Source: Sporothrix humicola (Eukaryota > Ascomycota > Sordariomycetes > Ophiostomatales > Ophiostomataceae). Taken from it: a stretch of 64,000 nt of DNA. The notes under the pieces were generated by a model. The model ran no database searches, was not told where the DNA came from, and saw nothing but the letters and a program-made list of their open reading frames with translations. The translations under genes were made by a program, and so were the position numbers. Below, in pieces: positions 36,701-47,700 of this stretch. Where the stretch lies: contig WNYE01000012.1 in NCBI GenBank assembly GCA_021396245.1, positions 124,001 through 188,000 on the forward strand. Reading direction: 5' to 3'. Position 1 is the first letter of the stretch; each line of letters begins with the position of its first letter.

Positions 36701-38963
36701 TCCCAACAACCTCCTTGTTTCGCTTTGTGCTTCCCTCGCTTCAATTCGATTCGCCCGGCCCATTTATTTTGTCATCAGAGTCGACATTTTGCCGACCCTG
36801 CACAAAAACACAGCATTGTTCCTTGGTTGCAGCAAGGCGGCTCCGATGTAGATGACCCGCCTCGATCGGCTCTACACTGTCATATCGATCAAATCACGGA
36901 AGCATCGGGTACGATTCGGTCTTTGACATCTTGTTGGAGCTTGAAACGAAGGTCTAGATGCCAGGCAAGAGCAAGTAATGAATAATCGAATCCATATCAA
37001 CTTCAAGGATGAAAGGAGAGGCCGAGTTCGGAAGGCATCAAGACGGACCGTCCGCATCTAGATCGATGGTCGACTCAAAGTGATCCAAGCGGATGACTGT
37101 TGATGACAAAAGGAAAGAGCGAAAATAGATCTTGATGGCAAAAACTGGCCCTGATTCCTGAGGTCTTGGCCGTGTCAAATCCCGAGATGTCACGATGTTG
37201 GCATAATAGTCGTGGAGCTTGGAGAGGAAATTGATATCCACTAGTTGACAATGCCAACAAAGCTCTGGTTATGGCTCCGATGTCGTTGGGCTTCCCTCTG
37301 TGTTGAATTTTTCAAAGAAAGGAGAAAGAATGGTATAGAGACACTTACAGTTACTATAACCTATGGTAACACGGCATCTAGAGGGGTCGTTAAAATGCGA
37401 AGTGAGGATACTCTTGTCTCAGTATATAGGGCGGTGAACCATTGGTGACATCAATGTCCCCAACTTCTCGTTCTTCTCCATCCCATCCAAATGCACAGTC
37501 TGGCCAAGGTTCAATCTGGGTAAGTTTATATGATATCTGTCTTGAGCTTCACTTGGGCAAATGATTTCTGCTTGAGAAGGAATATTAAGCTAATATATAC
37601 AGGTCCTTCAACAGATCGATTTCATCTTTTGTGAAATTCCGACCTTACGGGAGCCGTTGTCGGCCTTCCTCCGGACCGCCATCTTTCGTTCCGTGATATT
37701 GTCGGTCGTCTTCTGGCAAGACAGCAGAAGCCTGGCCGAACAACATCGGCCAGATTACATACTCACAAACAGACGGCGGCCAGCATCCGCCGACACGCCG
37801 ATACTGTCGATTCGTGCAGGCCTCCTGCATTTGTTGACTTGAGGTTGTTGTCTCCACTTGCAAGTTGCTTAAAGCCATGCCATCGGCTTTCCGAGAATTT
37901 TGTGCCAATTTTGTGCCTGTAAGCCAGCGGAGGTAAGCTTTTGCAGATCCAGTCTAGAAACGGCCGGGGACAAGAGGGCGTGTGGGTCTTTTTCGGACCC
38001 AGGATCCAAGCCTATCTCCGATGCCAACGATCTAGTCCTAGATTATCGTGTAGGACTTGAGATCTGTTTTTATGTTTGGTGGGTTTCATCTTGACATCTG
38101 TCATGTAAGATTCCACATCGTGGCGTCTTTTGTTTGCCCTTTTTGTGCTTTTTGACACCTTGGCAGCAGACAAGACATCTAAACATTTTTAAGAAACTCC
38201 ACTTCCCGAGGTCTGGACGAAGTGAAATTGAGACAGGACAAAACAGTGTCGGTCCAGAATGGACAACAAAAGCCGTTATCAGGTACATCGAGGTGAGATC
38301 TGTAAGTCGGCAACATTTTGAGATGGATGACGTTGAAATCGGCCGCATTAGCGCCCAAACGGACGGGAATCGGGGTCTAACAGAACCCGATCAAAATCCA
38401 GGCAGCTTCCATTCAAAGGACAGTTTTCACGAAACAACTACCAAGCTGGTCTTTTGTGAAAGCTACCGTGTTGTTTTTCAATCATTTCCCGTGGTCCATT
38501 GACCGTTGCCTACCCGTGCGTGGAGACGGTGACAAAATTCCCGGGAATTTTTGCAGCGAGCGTGGGGAGATAAAGTCGAAAAACAGCACAACCATAACGG
38601 GGGGCTGACAAATGGCTCTTGCCCATGAACGGTAAACTCCGCCAAAAGGCTGCCAACGACAAAAAAAGTGTCCGTGAGTGTTGCAAGGCGGGAATTTAGG
38701 GGTGCATGGAAGGGAGAAATCAAAGGAAGCTTTAACAGTGAAGGAATGATGGGGCAATGGGACTAGAATTGGACCATGTGCAAGCTGTCCAAAAAAGGCG
38801 TAGTTCAGATCTAATCTCTCCTATATGTGAGGTGATTGAAGAGTATATAAACTCCAACATCACGATGCAAACAAATCTCTCCGAATTCGTATTTTCCAGA
38901 TATCACGATCTCCAATCATTTCAATAAACTGCCCTCTTTTCAAACCGAATCTCTTTCCGCACA
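33791..38963. other. 5.2-kb gene-poor region between divergent oxidoreductases
   Basis: This separates the alcohol dehydrogenase (-) from the aldo-keto reductase (+). Within about 34600-36150 the + strand is very pyrimidine-rich and yields long hydrophobic but low-complexity frames that I do not accept as genes. Near 37040-37240 the - strand gives a 67-codon frame that looks slightly protein-like but has no ATG and no recognisable family; it may be a relic. A TATA box for the aldo-keto reductase is at 38844. Confidence 0.5.
38844..38850 (+). promoter_or_regulatory. TATA box of aldo-keto reductase gene
   Basis: TATATAA lies 114 bp upstream of the ATG at 38964, a normal distance for a fungal core promoter with a leader of roughly 80 nt. 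Confidence 0.6.
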
Positions 38964-39908
38964 ATGACAATTACTGTCGTCTTTGGCGGCGCCGGAATCG
39001 GCAACCGTCCGCCTTTTGCTACCGACGAGGATCTCGTCAAGGCGTTTCCCATCCTGTCGGCCAACGGCGTGACGAGCATCGACTCTTCCCAAGTCTACGG
39101 CAACTCGGAAGCCACACTCGGCCGCAACAAGGCCGGCGAGTCGTTTACCATCCACACAAAATGGGGCGTCCGTGAAGCATACCGCAACCCAGAGATCACA
39201 TGGGCCACACGGGACTTTATTCTGTCATCGGCTCGTGAGAGTATCGCTCGTCTGGGCGTAAAGCAGGTCGATATCTTTTATCTGCACTTCCCCGATCCAA
39301 AGACGCCGCTCGAAGAGACGCTGGCAGGTGTCGATGCTGCCTACCGCGAGGGCCTCTTCCGGCGGTTCGGTGTCTCCAACTTCACACCCGAGACCGTGCA
39401 GGCCATCCACGACATTGCGTCGGCCAAGGGCTATGTCCTGCCCACCGTCTACCAGGGCCAGTACAACCCGCTGGCGCGCCATTTCGAGACAAGCCTGTTC
39501 CCGACGCTGCGCAAGCTCGGCATCTCCTTTTATGCATACAGCCCGCTGGCCGGCGGTCTGCTGACCAAGACGCTGGACGACTTCAAGGCCGGCAAGGGCC
39601 GTTTCGCCGAGGGCAGCCCCTTCTTCAACATGTACAACAAGCCGTCGTACCTGTCGAGCCTGGCACGCTGGGAGGCCGCCGCCAAGGCCGAGGGCGTGTC
39701 GCGTGCCGAGCTGGCGTACCGCTGGGACGCGTGGCACTCGATCTTGGACGAGAAGCATGGCGACGCGCTGATTGTCGGCGCCGGCAGCCACGACCAGCTG
39801 GACGAGACGCTCAAGTGGGTGCAAAAGGGCAGGCTCAGCGACGCGGCCGTTGCTGCTATCGAGCAGGTCTGGGAGGATGTCAAGAGCGAGGGGCCGATTC
39901 CGATGTAG
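38964..39908 (+). CDS. Aldo-keto reductase
   Basis: A 314-residue intronless NADPH-dependent reductase of the AKR superfamily, closest in style to the AKR7/aflatoxin-aldehyde-reductase and related fungal branches. The catalytic tetrad is visible: D40 and Y45 in SIDSSQVYG, K66 in IHTKWG, and H108 in FYLHFPDP. Further family elements are RRFGVSNFTPE, YQGQYNPLAR, FYAYSPLAGGLL and the cofactor-binding ALIVGAGSHDQLDE near the C-terminus. The N-terminal strand (VVFGGAGIG) replaces the hairpin of many AKRs. A TATA box 114 bp upstream suggests a regulated gene. It is convergent with the F-box gene, 93 bp apart. The substrate is unknown. Confidence 0.93.
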   Translation: MTITVVFGGAGIGNRPPFATDEDLVKAFPILSANGVTSIDSSQVYGNSEATLGRNKAGESFTIHTKWGVREAYRNPEITWATRDFILSSARESIARLGVKQVDIFYLHFPDPKTPLEETLAGVDAAYREGLFRRFGVSNFTPETVQAIHDIASAKGYVLPTVYQGQYNPLARHFETSLFPTLRKLGISFYAYSPLAGGLLTKTLDDFKAGKGRFAEGSPFFNMYNKPSYLSSLARWEAAAKAEGVSRAELAYRWDAWHSILDEKHGDALIVGAGSHDQLDETLKWVQKGRLSDAAVAAIEQVWEDVKSEGPIPM

Positions 39909-40001
39909 ACGGCGGGTGGAGGTGGTGTAGAATAGCCAAAATATATGTTTCCAATTTCCAAATATGAGCGTCAAAAATGCAGTGCTTCCAAGAATCTTGT
40001 G

Positions 40002-42254
40002 TCAGGCCCTCTCAGCTCCCTCGTCGCTGTCTCCTGCTGTCGGCAACCTGATACTTTCCCACTTCGTCCACCAGTTTGTCTCGTCGCTTCCCCACAACCC
40101 CATAAACACCTCTGGCCACGGATCTGGGTCGTCTGAGTAATGAAAATACTTTTCTCCGAGCATTTGGGAGCAATGCCTGGCCGCGCTTTCTGCCCTTCCC
40201 TTGTTCACTTCCCATGACCGCAGACTGCCTCTTGAATCTCCCCTATCAAGACGAAGGACCCAATGCCGCGCTAGAACTTCCATCACACTGTGTAGTTTTG
40301 TCTCGTGGATGTGCTCCATGCAAACCGTGGGCTCCACGCGAAGATATTCAAGAGCACCCTTGCCGTTCTGCCCGATAAACTTGAAAATATCTTCGGCCAG
40401 CAACCGGTCCACGGCACAATTGGTCAGCATCTTTTCTTGTCCATGGCGTGGAATGTACTCGCGTCCTCCGGTCCGTGCATAATGCCGCTCCAGGGCCCTC
40501 TCGCCATACACCCAGCACTCAAGACGCAGGCGAAGGCGCCTAAGATGAGGCAGGTCTCTCAGCGCACGGTAAAATCCCATCTCTTGGCGGTCGCTGCGTG
40601 TGCGCTTCATTGTAACGTCCAATTCTTGCAGATTAGGGCAGCGTGCCGCCACTTCCCGTAGTAAAACCGGCGTATAGGCAAACAGATCGTCTGGTGCTTC
40701 GTCGTCGAAATCGTCATCCATGCGCCCTTCGCTATCATCGTAGTGCGGTTCAATGGAAAGAACCTGTAGTGTTGCGCCATGGTTTTCAAGCAAAATATCA
40801 AAAAGCTCTTGATTAAAGTAGCCGGACAGAGCAAACTCGACAAGCGGGCGGGTATTGTGGCACAGAAGGGCCCGCATGGCCGCCTGTGCCCTCGGGGTCG
40901 AGCTGTAGACATTCTCAAGACGAATGCTGTCGAGACAGGGCATTCTGCCATCTAGGATCAATCCTGCCAGCTTCTCACCAATGCCTCGTTTCCACACAAA
41001 ATGTAGACTCTTCAGATTCGCCACGCTGAAGCGGCCTAGAGGGAACGGTTCGAGTTTCGGCACTATCTTGAGTGCTCGCAGTTTCCCATGCCGTGGCTCT
41101 GATGGCTGGGCAGTTTCAAAGTCAACGTCCTTCCAGTCGTCTTCATCGTCGTCTTCGAGTCTTCCTTCCCTGCCATCGTTATCACCTGGCTCGCCTAGCG
41201 TATAGGCTCGAAAGTCGACAAAAAGGCCATTGTCTCTGCGTCCCAGCCAGACATATTGCAGATTTGGCGCCAGGCCATTCAGCATCCGCCGCAAAAGCAT
41301 CTCGGATTTATTTCGTTCGCGCCGGGGGGTCCAGGCCATGGAATAAATAGCAAGGCTGGTCAGAGCGGGCGACGCTGCCAGCTCCCAGTCGGACTTGTTC
41401 AGGGGCGGTTGCCCCGTATCTCCAGCTCCATGATATTCCTGGCTCGGAAATCCAAAATTCCAGGCCGACAGGTGGAGGCGAACCGGATGGGCCAGCCTTT
41501 TCTCATCTGCCGCTCGAGGTTGCCCATTCCAATTCCGTGTACTCGATTCATGCGTCTCGCGCACGAAATCAAATATCGGTCTTGGGAGACAGTCTGATGC
41601 TCCCATCCAGACCAGGTCCTGCAACGAGTTCATTTTCTGCAAAATACCAGTCAAGGTCGTCCATAAAGAGTGTTCATAATGGACATGCTCGTAGACATTG
41701 GCCGCCAGCATCGCTCGTGGTCGGCAAAAGGGATGCATCTCCGCAAAGGTATGGTTGCTGTAGTTGTTGAGAGCGTCGCCATCGACTTCCGCTTCATAGC
41801 CGGTCTCGCATCCGGGCATGACTTCTCTGATTTGCCAATCGTGATACTTTGCAGGCGGGCCCTGGACCTTCATCCGCCGCACCAGTCCGTAGCGCCGGCC
41901 ATCTCCAAAGTCGAGCATCTTGTCAAGTGTCTCCAGCCTCTCATGAAATTCATCAGGTGGCCTGACTGTGATCACGAGTTGGCTAAACCGCCGGGAGTTC
42001 GTAGCTGCACAGCAGCTGCGGCTCGCCAGGGACAGCGCAAACAGTCCACCACGGTCGTGGCCTTCATCGTCGAGGTAGCCGCAAATCGCGTCGAAAACGA
42101 GATATGGCAGCAGTTCGAAAAGCGATTGGCCGGGTAGGCAGCGTCCACTGTTGACTTCGTTGTCTGGGATCTCTTGTCGACGTTGTTCCTTGGCATCCCT
42201 GAGTTTCCCCTCTAATTCGAGATCCTGCGAAGGCCGTGATTTAGAGTCCTCCAT
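40002..42254 (-). CDS. F-box/LRR-like protein (paralogue)
   Basis: A 750-residue intronless protein. Residues about 46-95 (LLPYLVFDAICGYLDDEGHDRGGLFALSLASRSC in outline) match the F-box of the gene at 25962-28025 closely, and the similarity continues through the VRRMKVQG segment, the central leucine-rich blocks and the C-terminal Trp-rich end (WPEVFMGLWGSDETNWWTKW against YPDVFAELWPDKKHPNWWVGW). It differs by a hydrophilic N-terminal extension of 45 residues and by acidic insertions (DGREGRLEDDDEDDWKD). By family it should be a substrate adaptor for an SCF ubiquitin ligase; the target is unknown. Start at 42254 is a clear ATG. Fungal F-box genes of this kind often sit in variable regions and expand by duplication. 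Confidence 0.85.
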   Translation of the reverse strand: MEDSKSRPSQDLELEGKLRDAKEQRRQEIPDNEVNSGRCLPGQSLFELLPYLVFDAICGYLDDEGHDRGGLFALSLASRSCCAATNSRRFSQLVITVRPPDEFHERLETLDKMLDFGDGRRYGLVRRMKVQGPPAKYHDWQIREVMPGCETGYEAEVDGDALNNYSNHTFAEMHPFCRPRAMLAANVYEHVHYEHSLWTTLTGILQKMNSLQDLVWMGASDCLPRPIFDFVRETHESSTRNWNGQPRAADEKRLAHPVRLHLSAWNFGFPSQEYHGAGDTGQPPLNKSDWELAASPALTSLAIYSMAWTPRRERNKSEMLLRRMLNGLAPNLQYVWLGRRDNGLFVDFRAYTLGEPGDNDGREGRLEDDDEDDWKDVDFETAQPSEPRHGKLRALKIVPKLEPFPLGRFSVANLKSLHFVWKRGIGEKLAGLILDGRMPCLDSIRLENVYSSTPRAQAAMRALLCHNTRPLVEFALSGYFNQELFDILLENHGATLQVLSIEPHYDDSEGRMDDDFDDEAPDDLFAYTPVLLREVAARCPNLQELDVTMKRTRSDRQEMGFYRALRDLPHLRRLRLRLECWVYGERALERHYARTGGREYIPRHGQEKMLTNCAVDRLLAEDIFKFIGQNGKGALEYLRVEPTVCMEHIHETKLHSVMEVLARHWVLRLDRGDSRGSLRSWEVNKGRAESAARHCSQMLGEKYFHYSDDPDPWPEVFMGLWGSDETNWWTKWESIRLPTAGDSDEGAERA

Positions 42255-42787
42255 GATCAGATGTTGTCGTCTTGATCATCCACGCCGTGTGAGGTTGTTG
42301 TTGTGGTCTATGGAGAGTCCTGTTGTTTTTGGCGGGGCTAAGGCAGCCGCCTGCTTGAAAGACAAAAGGGGATGCAAGGCAAGAAATGCTGGAACAGAAC
42401 ACGGCAGGTGCAATTGATCAAATGCGGCAGGCAGGATCCTACGGGCGTGCTAAACACACAGTCAACAAAAGCGTGCTGTTTAGTGTGCGTCTTTGAATGG
42501 GCGAAAGCGTACGCGACGAAGCGTCCTTTGATATTTCAGTCCAAACTGTCTTATTATCTAGAATTGGTCAAGGGATTTTTTCTCGTAATGTCGCATTTTG
42601 TGAATCTATCACGGCCACGCCTGAATCCTGTCACTGCCAACCAGTCTCACGAGGTCACGTGTGGACCCACTGCTTCTTTCCTCAAAAGATTCTCACCAGC
42701 CAGCTCTTTCGTCATCCAAAGCCGAGCCTTTGTCCTCCATTTCAAAACACAGCAGAAAGAAAAGTCTCAATCCAAATCGATTACAAA
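42255..42787. promoter_or_regulatory. Divergent promoter region
   Basis: These 533 bp separate the F-box gene (-) from the CHY zinc-finger gene (+). The open frame on the + strand extends upstream of the zinc-finger ATG, but that part has no conserved features and starts with a dubious ATG at 42497, so I treat it as leader. No TATA box was noted. Confidence 0.45.
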
Positions 42788-43144
42788 ATGGCAGACTCGG
42801 TTTCTCCTCACACTGCCAGAAGCGATCCCGTCGTTCATGGCGTCGACGTTCAGCCCCATACGCAGTGTGCCCACTGGCACTCGGACCGCGACATCATCGC
42901 CATCCGCCACAAGTGCTGCGGCGACTACTACGCCTGCATCAGCTGCCATGAAGCATTGGCCAAGCATCCTTCGACGTGCTGGCCCAAGACAGAGCGCGAC
43001 ACCGTCCTGGTGGTCCTGTGCGGGCACTGCCGCCGCCAGTTGACCATTGCCGAGTACCTGGCGAGCGGCAACGCTTGTCCCGGCTGCCAGGCGGCCTTCA
43101 ACCCGGGATGCGCGCGGCACTACGATCTATACTTTGAGATGTGA
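42788..43144 (+). CDS. CHY-type zinc-finger protein (Hot13-like)
   Basis: A 118-residue protein made almost only of a CHY zinc-finger domain: C-A-H-W near residue 25, then KCCGDYYACISCHEA, the WP element, VVLCGHCRRQLTIAEYL, and CPGCQAAFNPGCARHYDLYF at the end. The length and single-domain form match yeast Hot13p, an intermembrane-space protein that acts with the Mia40/Erv1 import relay and small Tim proteins, although stand-alone CHY proteins can have other roles. The start at 42788 is preferred to the upstream ATG at 42497 because the family begins close to the zinc ligands. Its 3' end faces the cupin gene across 134 bp. Confidence 0.85.
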   Translation: MADSVSPHTARSDPVVHGVDVQPHTQCAHWHSDRDIIAIRHKCCGDYYACISCHEALAKHPSTCWPKTERDTVLVVLCGHCRRQLTIAEYLASGNACPGCQAAFNPGCARHYDLYFEM

Positions 43145-43278
43145 TCGAGTCGTCTTTCCTATTCCTTGGAAAGCAGCCAACAAGACATGCACCGTCTGAG
43201 CTGAGTCGCGGGAGATAAAATGCCTCTCATTGCCATCTGCCTACATTGTGCTAGGGTCTCGGCCTTCCTCAACGGTGG

Positions 43279-43848
43279 TCACTCTTTAAACCGGTACCTA
43301 CCAGTCTCTGTTATCTCAATCTTTGTCTCCTCGATGGCCGTCCCGTCTGCCCGCCGCGCCACCTCGGCCGCTACCATGACACACGCCAGACGGCACGGCT
43401 CCGTGGACCGGTTGTGCCACGCATGGCTTGCTCCGCCTTGAACGATAAACTCGCCCGCTCGTACCGTCCTTTCAGTGCCACCGTCGAGCACCAGAACGAT
43501 CTCTCCCGACACGACCACGGCATAGTCGAGTGTCTGTGTGCGGTGGGTGGGCGGTGAATGGCCGGGAGGAATATCCGTCATACAAAACAAGACGCCGCCG
43601 GGCTGTGGACAACGCGGCAACGTCGTGGAGTAGTCGGTTGGTGGTGTGTGCGGGTCCACCGTGCTGTTAGTTGCCGGTACAGCTTCCCTCCGGTCAATCA
43701 CTCGAAAGGATTGGCCATCGGGCCCAAATGGTCGAAACTGGGACGTTTGCAAATCTGAAGCAAAGACGGATGAGCCGCCCTCCGTGTGTCCGGTGACAAC
43801 GACGCGGAAGTCGCTTCCAAGCTCAATCGCTGGCCTGTGCGTCGACAT
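43279..43848 (-). CDS. Cupin-domain protein
   Basis: A 189-residue protein with a C-terminal cupin_2 barrel. Motif 1 is PPTHRTQTLDYAVVVSGEIVLVLDGG and motif 2 is the VRAGEFIVQGGASHAWHN region, with the His and Glu residues that usually hold a metal. The first 80 residues are a less conserved beta-rich segment (FRVVVTGHTEGGSSVF), as in a group of small fungal cupins of unknown activity. The start at 43848 (MSTHRP) is chosen; the frame stays open for about 40 more codons, with another ATG upstream, but that part is not cupin-like. No linked pathway indicates a substrate. Confidence 0.85.
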   Translation of the reverse strand: MSTHRPAIELGSDFRVVVTGHTEGGSSVFASDLQTSQFRPFGPDGQSFRVIDRREAVPATNSTVDPHTPPTDYSTTLPRCPQPGGVLFCMTDIPPGHSPPTHRTQTLDYAVVVSGEIVLVLDGGTERTVRAGEFIVQGGASHAWHNRSTEPCRLACVMVAAEVARRADGTAIEETKIEITETGRYRFKE

Positions 43849-44705
43849 TTCGTACTGTTTCAAAAGAAAGATGGGCCGAGCAAGAGTCTTCTTTTCGACA
43901 AAGCGGTGAAAGAAAGAAGATTGTCTTTTTGCGAAATAGTTCATCAAGTCAGCCACAACTGGCCACAAATCGAAGCAAGTCCATTGTCAGCTCGGGCCAA
44001 TTTTCGATATATACGTCAGGATGACGACAAAGGACAATAATGATCGACCTGCGGGGTATTTCAGAAAGAGCCAGACTCGAGGACAGATGCCGACACCCGA
44101 GTGGCAAGCTGCGTATTCATTGTCGAAATGGGCATACGCAGAAGGAAGGAGGATCGGTTTTGGATAGCTTGCCTACCCATGAAAGTGTTTATCCATTTTC
44201 CAATCATCTTTCTTGACCTTCTTTGTTTTGTTTGCATCCAAAATGGACTAGGCACCCGCTCCGGGCCGTCTCCGCAGCCTCGCCACTCTTGGTCCATCGA
44301 TTTCTCGACGGCAAGGCTGAGATGCCGAAACACGATCATTCCAGTAATAAAATCATGCTCAAAAATTGTTTTTTTTCTCTTTTCTTCAATTCGGCCCCCA
44401 ACATAACCGGATAGATAGAAAGACCGGCCATACCCTGGTTTCAGCTTCAGGCTCAGTACTTGCATATTCGTCAACATCTGTGTCCTGCCATTGGCTGTTG
44501 TATATTGGCGAGCCGCCCATTGTAACCTATGTTCTTTTCATGGGCAGTTGCTGGTCTTGCCCCTCACTCAAGATAGATGATCGAGGCTGTGCCCCTTTTA
44601 TCTCTCTCGCGAGTTTTTCACGGCCTGACTCTTGACAAAAAGTTCACCTTTTAAGATCGCCAGTCAGGTCGAAATAAACGAAAGAAAGACAGACAGCAAG
44701 AAAAC
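43849..44705. promoter_or_regulatory. Divergent promoter region, cupin and NLR genes
   Basis: This 857-bp region holds the promoters of the cupin (-) and the NLR gene (+). An 8-nt T run followed by CTCTTTTC lies near 44370. I saw no clear TATA box and no other gene. Confidence 0.4.
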
Positions 44706-47700
44706 ATGCACACCTCTCACAAAATGCTCTCTCGTTTCAAAGCCCGCTTCAGAGGCAAAGGCCATCAGAGACAGACCAGCTCGTCTGCATCGATGGTTGG
44801 CCCGTCTTCGCAAAATGGCAGCAAGATGAGCATTGTAGAAGTGGAAAGGAGGGGCGATAAGCAATCACCAACCGTTGTTGCGGTCGCTCCTGCCGTGAAT
44901 GAACATCTGGGCGACGACTCGTCGGCTACAAGCATTGCTGCTTCCCAAAATACCAACAACATCATCGCTCCTTCCTCCTCGACGGAGCCGGTAGCCCCTT
45001 CTCCAAAAGACGAGTCGGCTGTGAATACCCCTATTCCAAACATCATTGTCAACCCGCCAACAAACACTGCCCCCATCTATTCCTCGTCCTCTCCAGAAAC
45101 ATCTCTGGCCCCAAAACCGCCCCGCGACAAGTCACTTTGGGACCGTGCCTACGATGCCCTCGAGAGCAACAACGAAAAGCTTGTCGCCGACTACAAAGAT
45201 CTCCTCGATCGCGAGGCCAAGTCAATCAGTGCGGGTACGTTGCCGTGTATCTTTGCATGTCTTACCATGGTTCATCTTGCTAACACCGCTTTCATCTACA
45301 GACAAATCTCCCACGAGCTCACGGCCAAGCAAGGCCCAGCTAGATGCCATCATCAAGAAGGGCCTGCAACGAGCAGAGGAGAAGAAAACCAAGTACACTA
45401 TCGCCGGTCATGAGTTTGATCTGTCCAATCAGGTCTCTCAGGCGGCCGATATTCTTCTTTGGGCTAAAGACTGGATTGGGGATGCCGTCTCTGTCTCTCC
45501 GCAGGCATCGGCGGCCTGGGCGGGTGTCTGTCTCATCTTGCCGTTCCTCACAGCCCCCCACACGGCCAAGAAAGCTAATAAGATCGGCTTCACCTACGTC
45601 ACAACCCGAATCAGGTTCTACACTTCTTTGGAACCTCTGTTGGAGTCCTCGCACCCGACCAAGGCTATGACGGAGATCAAAGAGAGCCTTGTCGATCTTT
45701 ACGAGAAAATTCTCTCGTTCCAATTCGAGAGCATTCTGCACATTTACAAGAGCCGCCTCGAGAGCTACGTGAGTGCCATTGCACTACCAAACTACTGGAA
45801 GGAAAAACAAAACGAGATCAAGGATCTGGAGGCCATCATCAATGAGGATCTCAGCCGAGCGAGTGAGCTCATCTCCACACAGGAGCTTGAGAACCTGAAC
45901 AAGATATGCAAAAATAATCATGGCAAACTAGAGAGTCTGCTCTCCGTCGCACAGGAACATCTCGACGTATCCAAAGCCCACCTAGAAAGCTCCCGGGACC
46001 AGCTCACTGCCACCCAAGAGCTACGAGACCTTGCTCGAAAACAGGAACAGCTTCAACAGAAAGAAGCACGGGAAAGGCGCTCCGACAAGGAGAACAAATG
46101 TCACCAGCTTTTCCGCCTTACCAGCGAGGATAAGGATGTCACATACGAGGCGTTTAAGGGTCTCGTTGAGCCGCGTGTTGAAAATACTTGCAAGTGGTTT
46201 CTTCAACATGCAGATTTTCAAAATTGGCTAAGCTCAAAATCCAGCCCTTTGCTTGTGTCTGCAGACCCTGGATGTGGGAAGTCAGTTCTGGCCAAATACT
46301 TGGTTGACCATGAGCTTCCAACAAATTCTTCGCCCGACACAGCCATTTGTTACTTTTTTTTCAAAGAACAAGTTCAGAACACTGTGCGGCAAGCCCTATG
46401 TGCTCTTATCCACCAACTCTTTGACAAAAAGCCAGCTCTCGTCGAACATGCCATGGCGCATTTCAAAACCGACGGCGAGAAGCTGATTAATTCGAATGCG
46501 ACTCTTTGGAAAGTTTTCACCAAATCTGTGCATGATCGGAGGACCGGCCCGGTTACGATCGTTTTAGATGCGCTGGATGAATGTGCAGAATTTGATTTCG
46601 GTAACTTGATGAGAAACTTGCGAGATCAATTCAGAAGCGAAAATACACAAGGCAGCCAGCTGAAGGTTATCATGACGAGCCGACCATACCATCAAATTCT
46701 CTCTGAGTTTCGATCATTGCTCGAATCCTTTCCACGATTACATATACCCGGCGAGGAGAAGTTGGAAGATATCGGCGAAGAAGTCAATCTCGTTGTCAGG
46801 CATCGTGCTGGACAGTTAGCAAAAGACAAGGGGCTCTCCGAGGAGCTTGCGTGCGTTCTAAAAACTGAACTGCTCAAGTTTCAGCACCGGACATACCTTT
46901 GGGTGCACCTTGTGTTTGAAAATCTCAAGGCGCAGACCCTGAAGAAGACAAAGAAGGGCATCGAAGATGCTGTCGCTACACTACCAAAAACAGTCAACGA
47001 TGCCTATGAGAGCATCCTCGCCAAAACCGACAGTGACGCAAAAGTGCGAAGAGTACTTGCCGCCGTGTTGGCTGCAGAGCGACCGTTGACATTGTCTGAG
47101 ATGAATATTATTGTCAATTTCAGCTGCGATCTCACATCCCCTGGTACGGTCAAGGACCTTGATCTTGAAGAGGAAGAAGACTTTAAGGCACGACTCCGAT
47201 CATTATGCGGACTCTTCATCACCGTCTTCAACAAGTGCATATATTTTATCCACTTGACGGCTCGCGAGTTTCTTCTCCGTCCCAAGAATTCTGCCATTCC
47301 ACCTACAATGCCTGTCGTCAAATGGCAACACTCGTTCACGATGCAAGAAGCACACAAAATACTCGCAGAGACATGCATTACCTACCTTAATTGCTTTACA
47401 CCCGTTCCCAAAAGTCCGATGGAAATTGATGGTGATCCACGTGAAAGCCTTTTGACATATGCTGTCAAACACTGGCCCTATCATTTCCGAATCGCCGATG
47501 TCAGATCCGATGAAGCCATCACTTCCATGGCTGTGGGCTTGTATGACACCAACGGAGGTACAGAAAGCGCTGTAATTCGGCGTATATTAAATAACAAGGG
47601 AGTGTGTTATGTGCTCGGTGGTATTTGGGCCGCATGCTATTTTGGCCACACAGCTAGCACCAAGCTGATGCTTCAACGTGGTGCAGAGGTGGATGCCAGA

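Noticed and set aside
37038..37241. 67-codon - strand frame, possibly a gene relic
   Set aside because: It starts without an ATG, has no recognisable family and no continuation with splice sites.
42497..42787. N-terminal extension of the CHY zinc-finger protein
   Set aside because: The extra 97 codons lack conservation features and targeting character; the family starts near the ATG at 42788.
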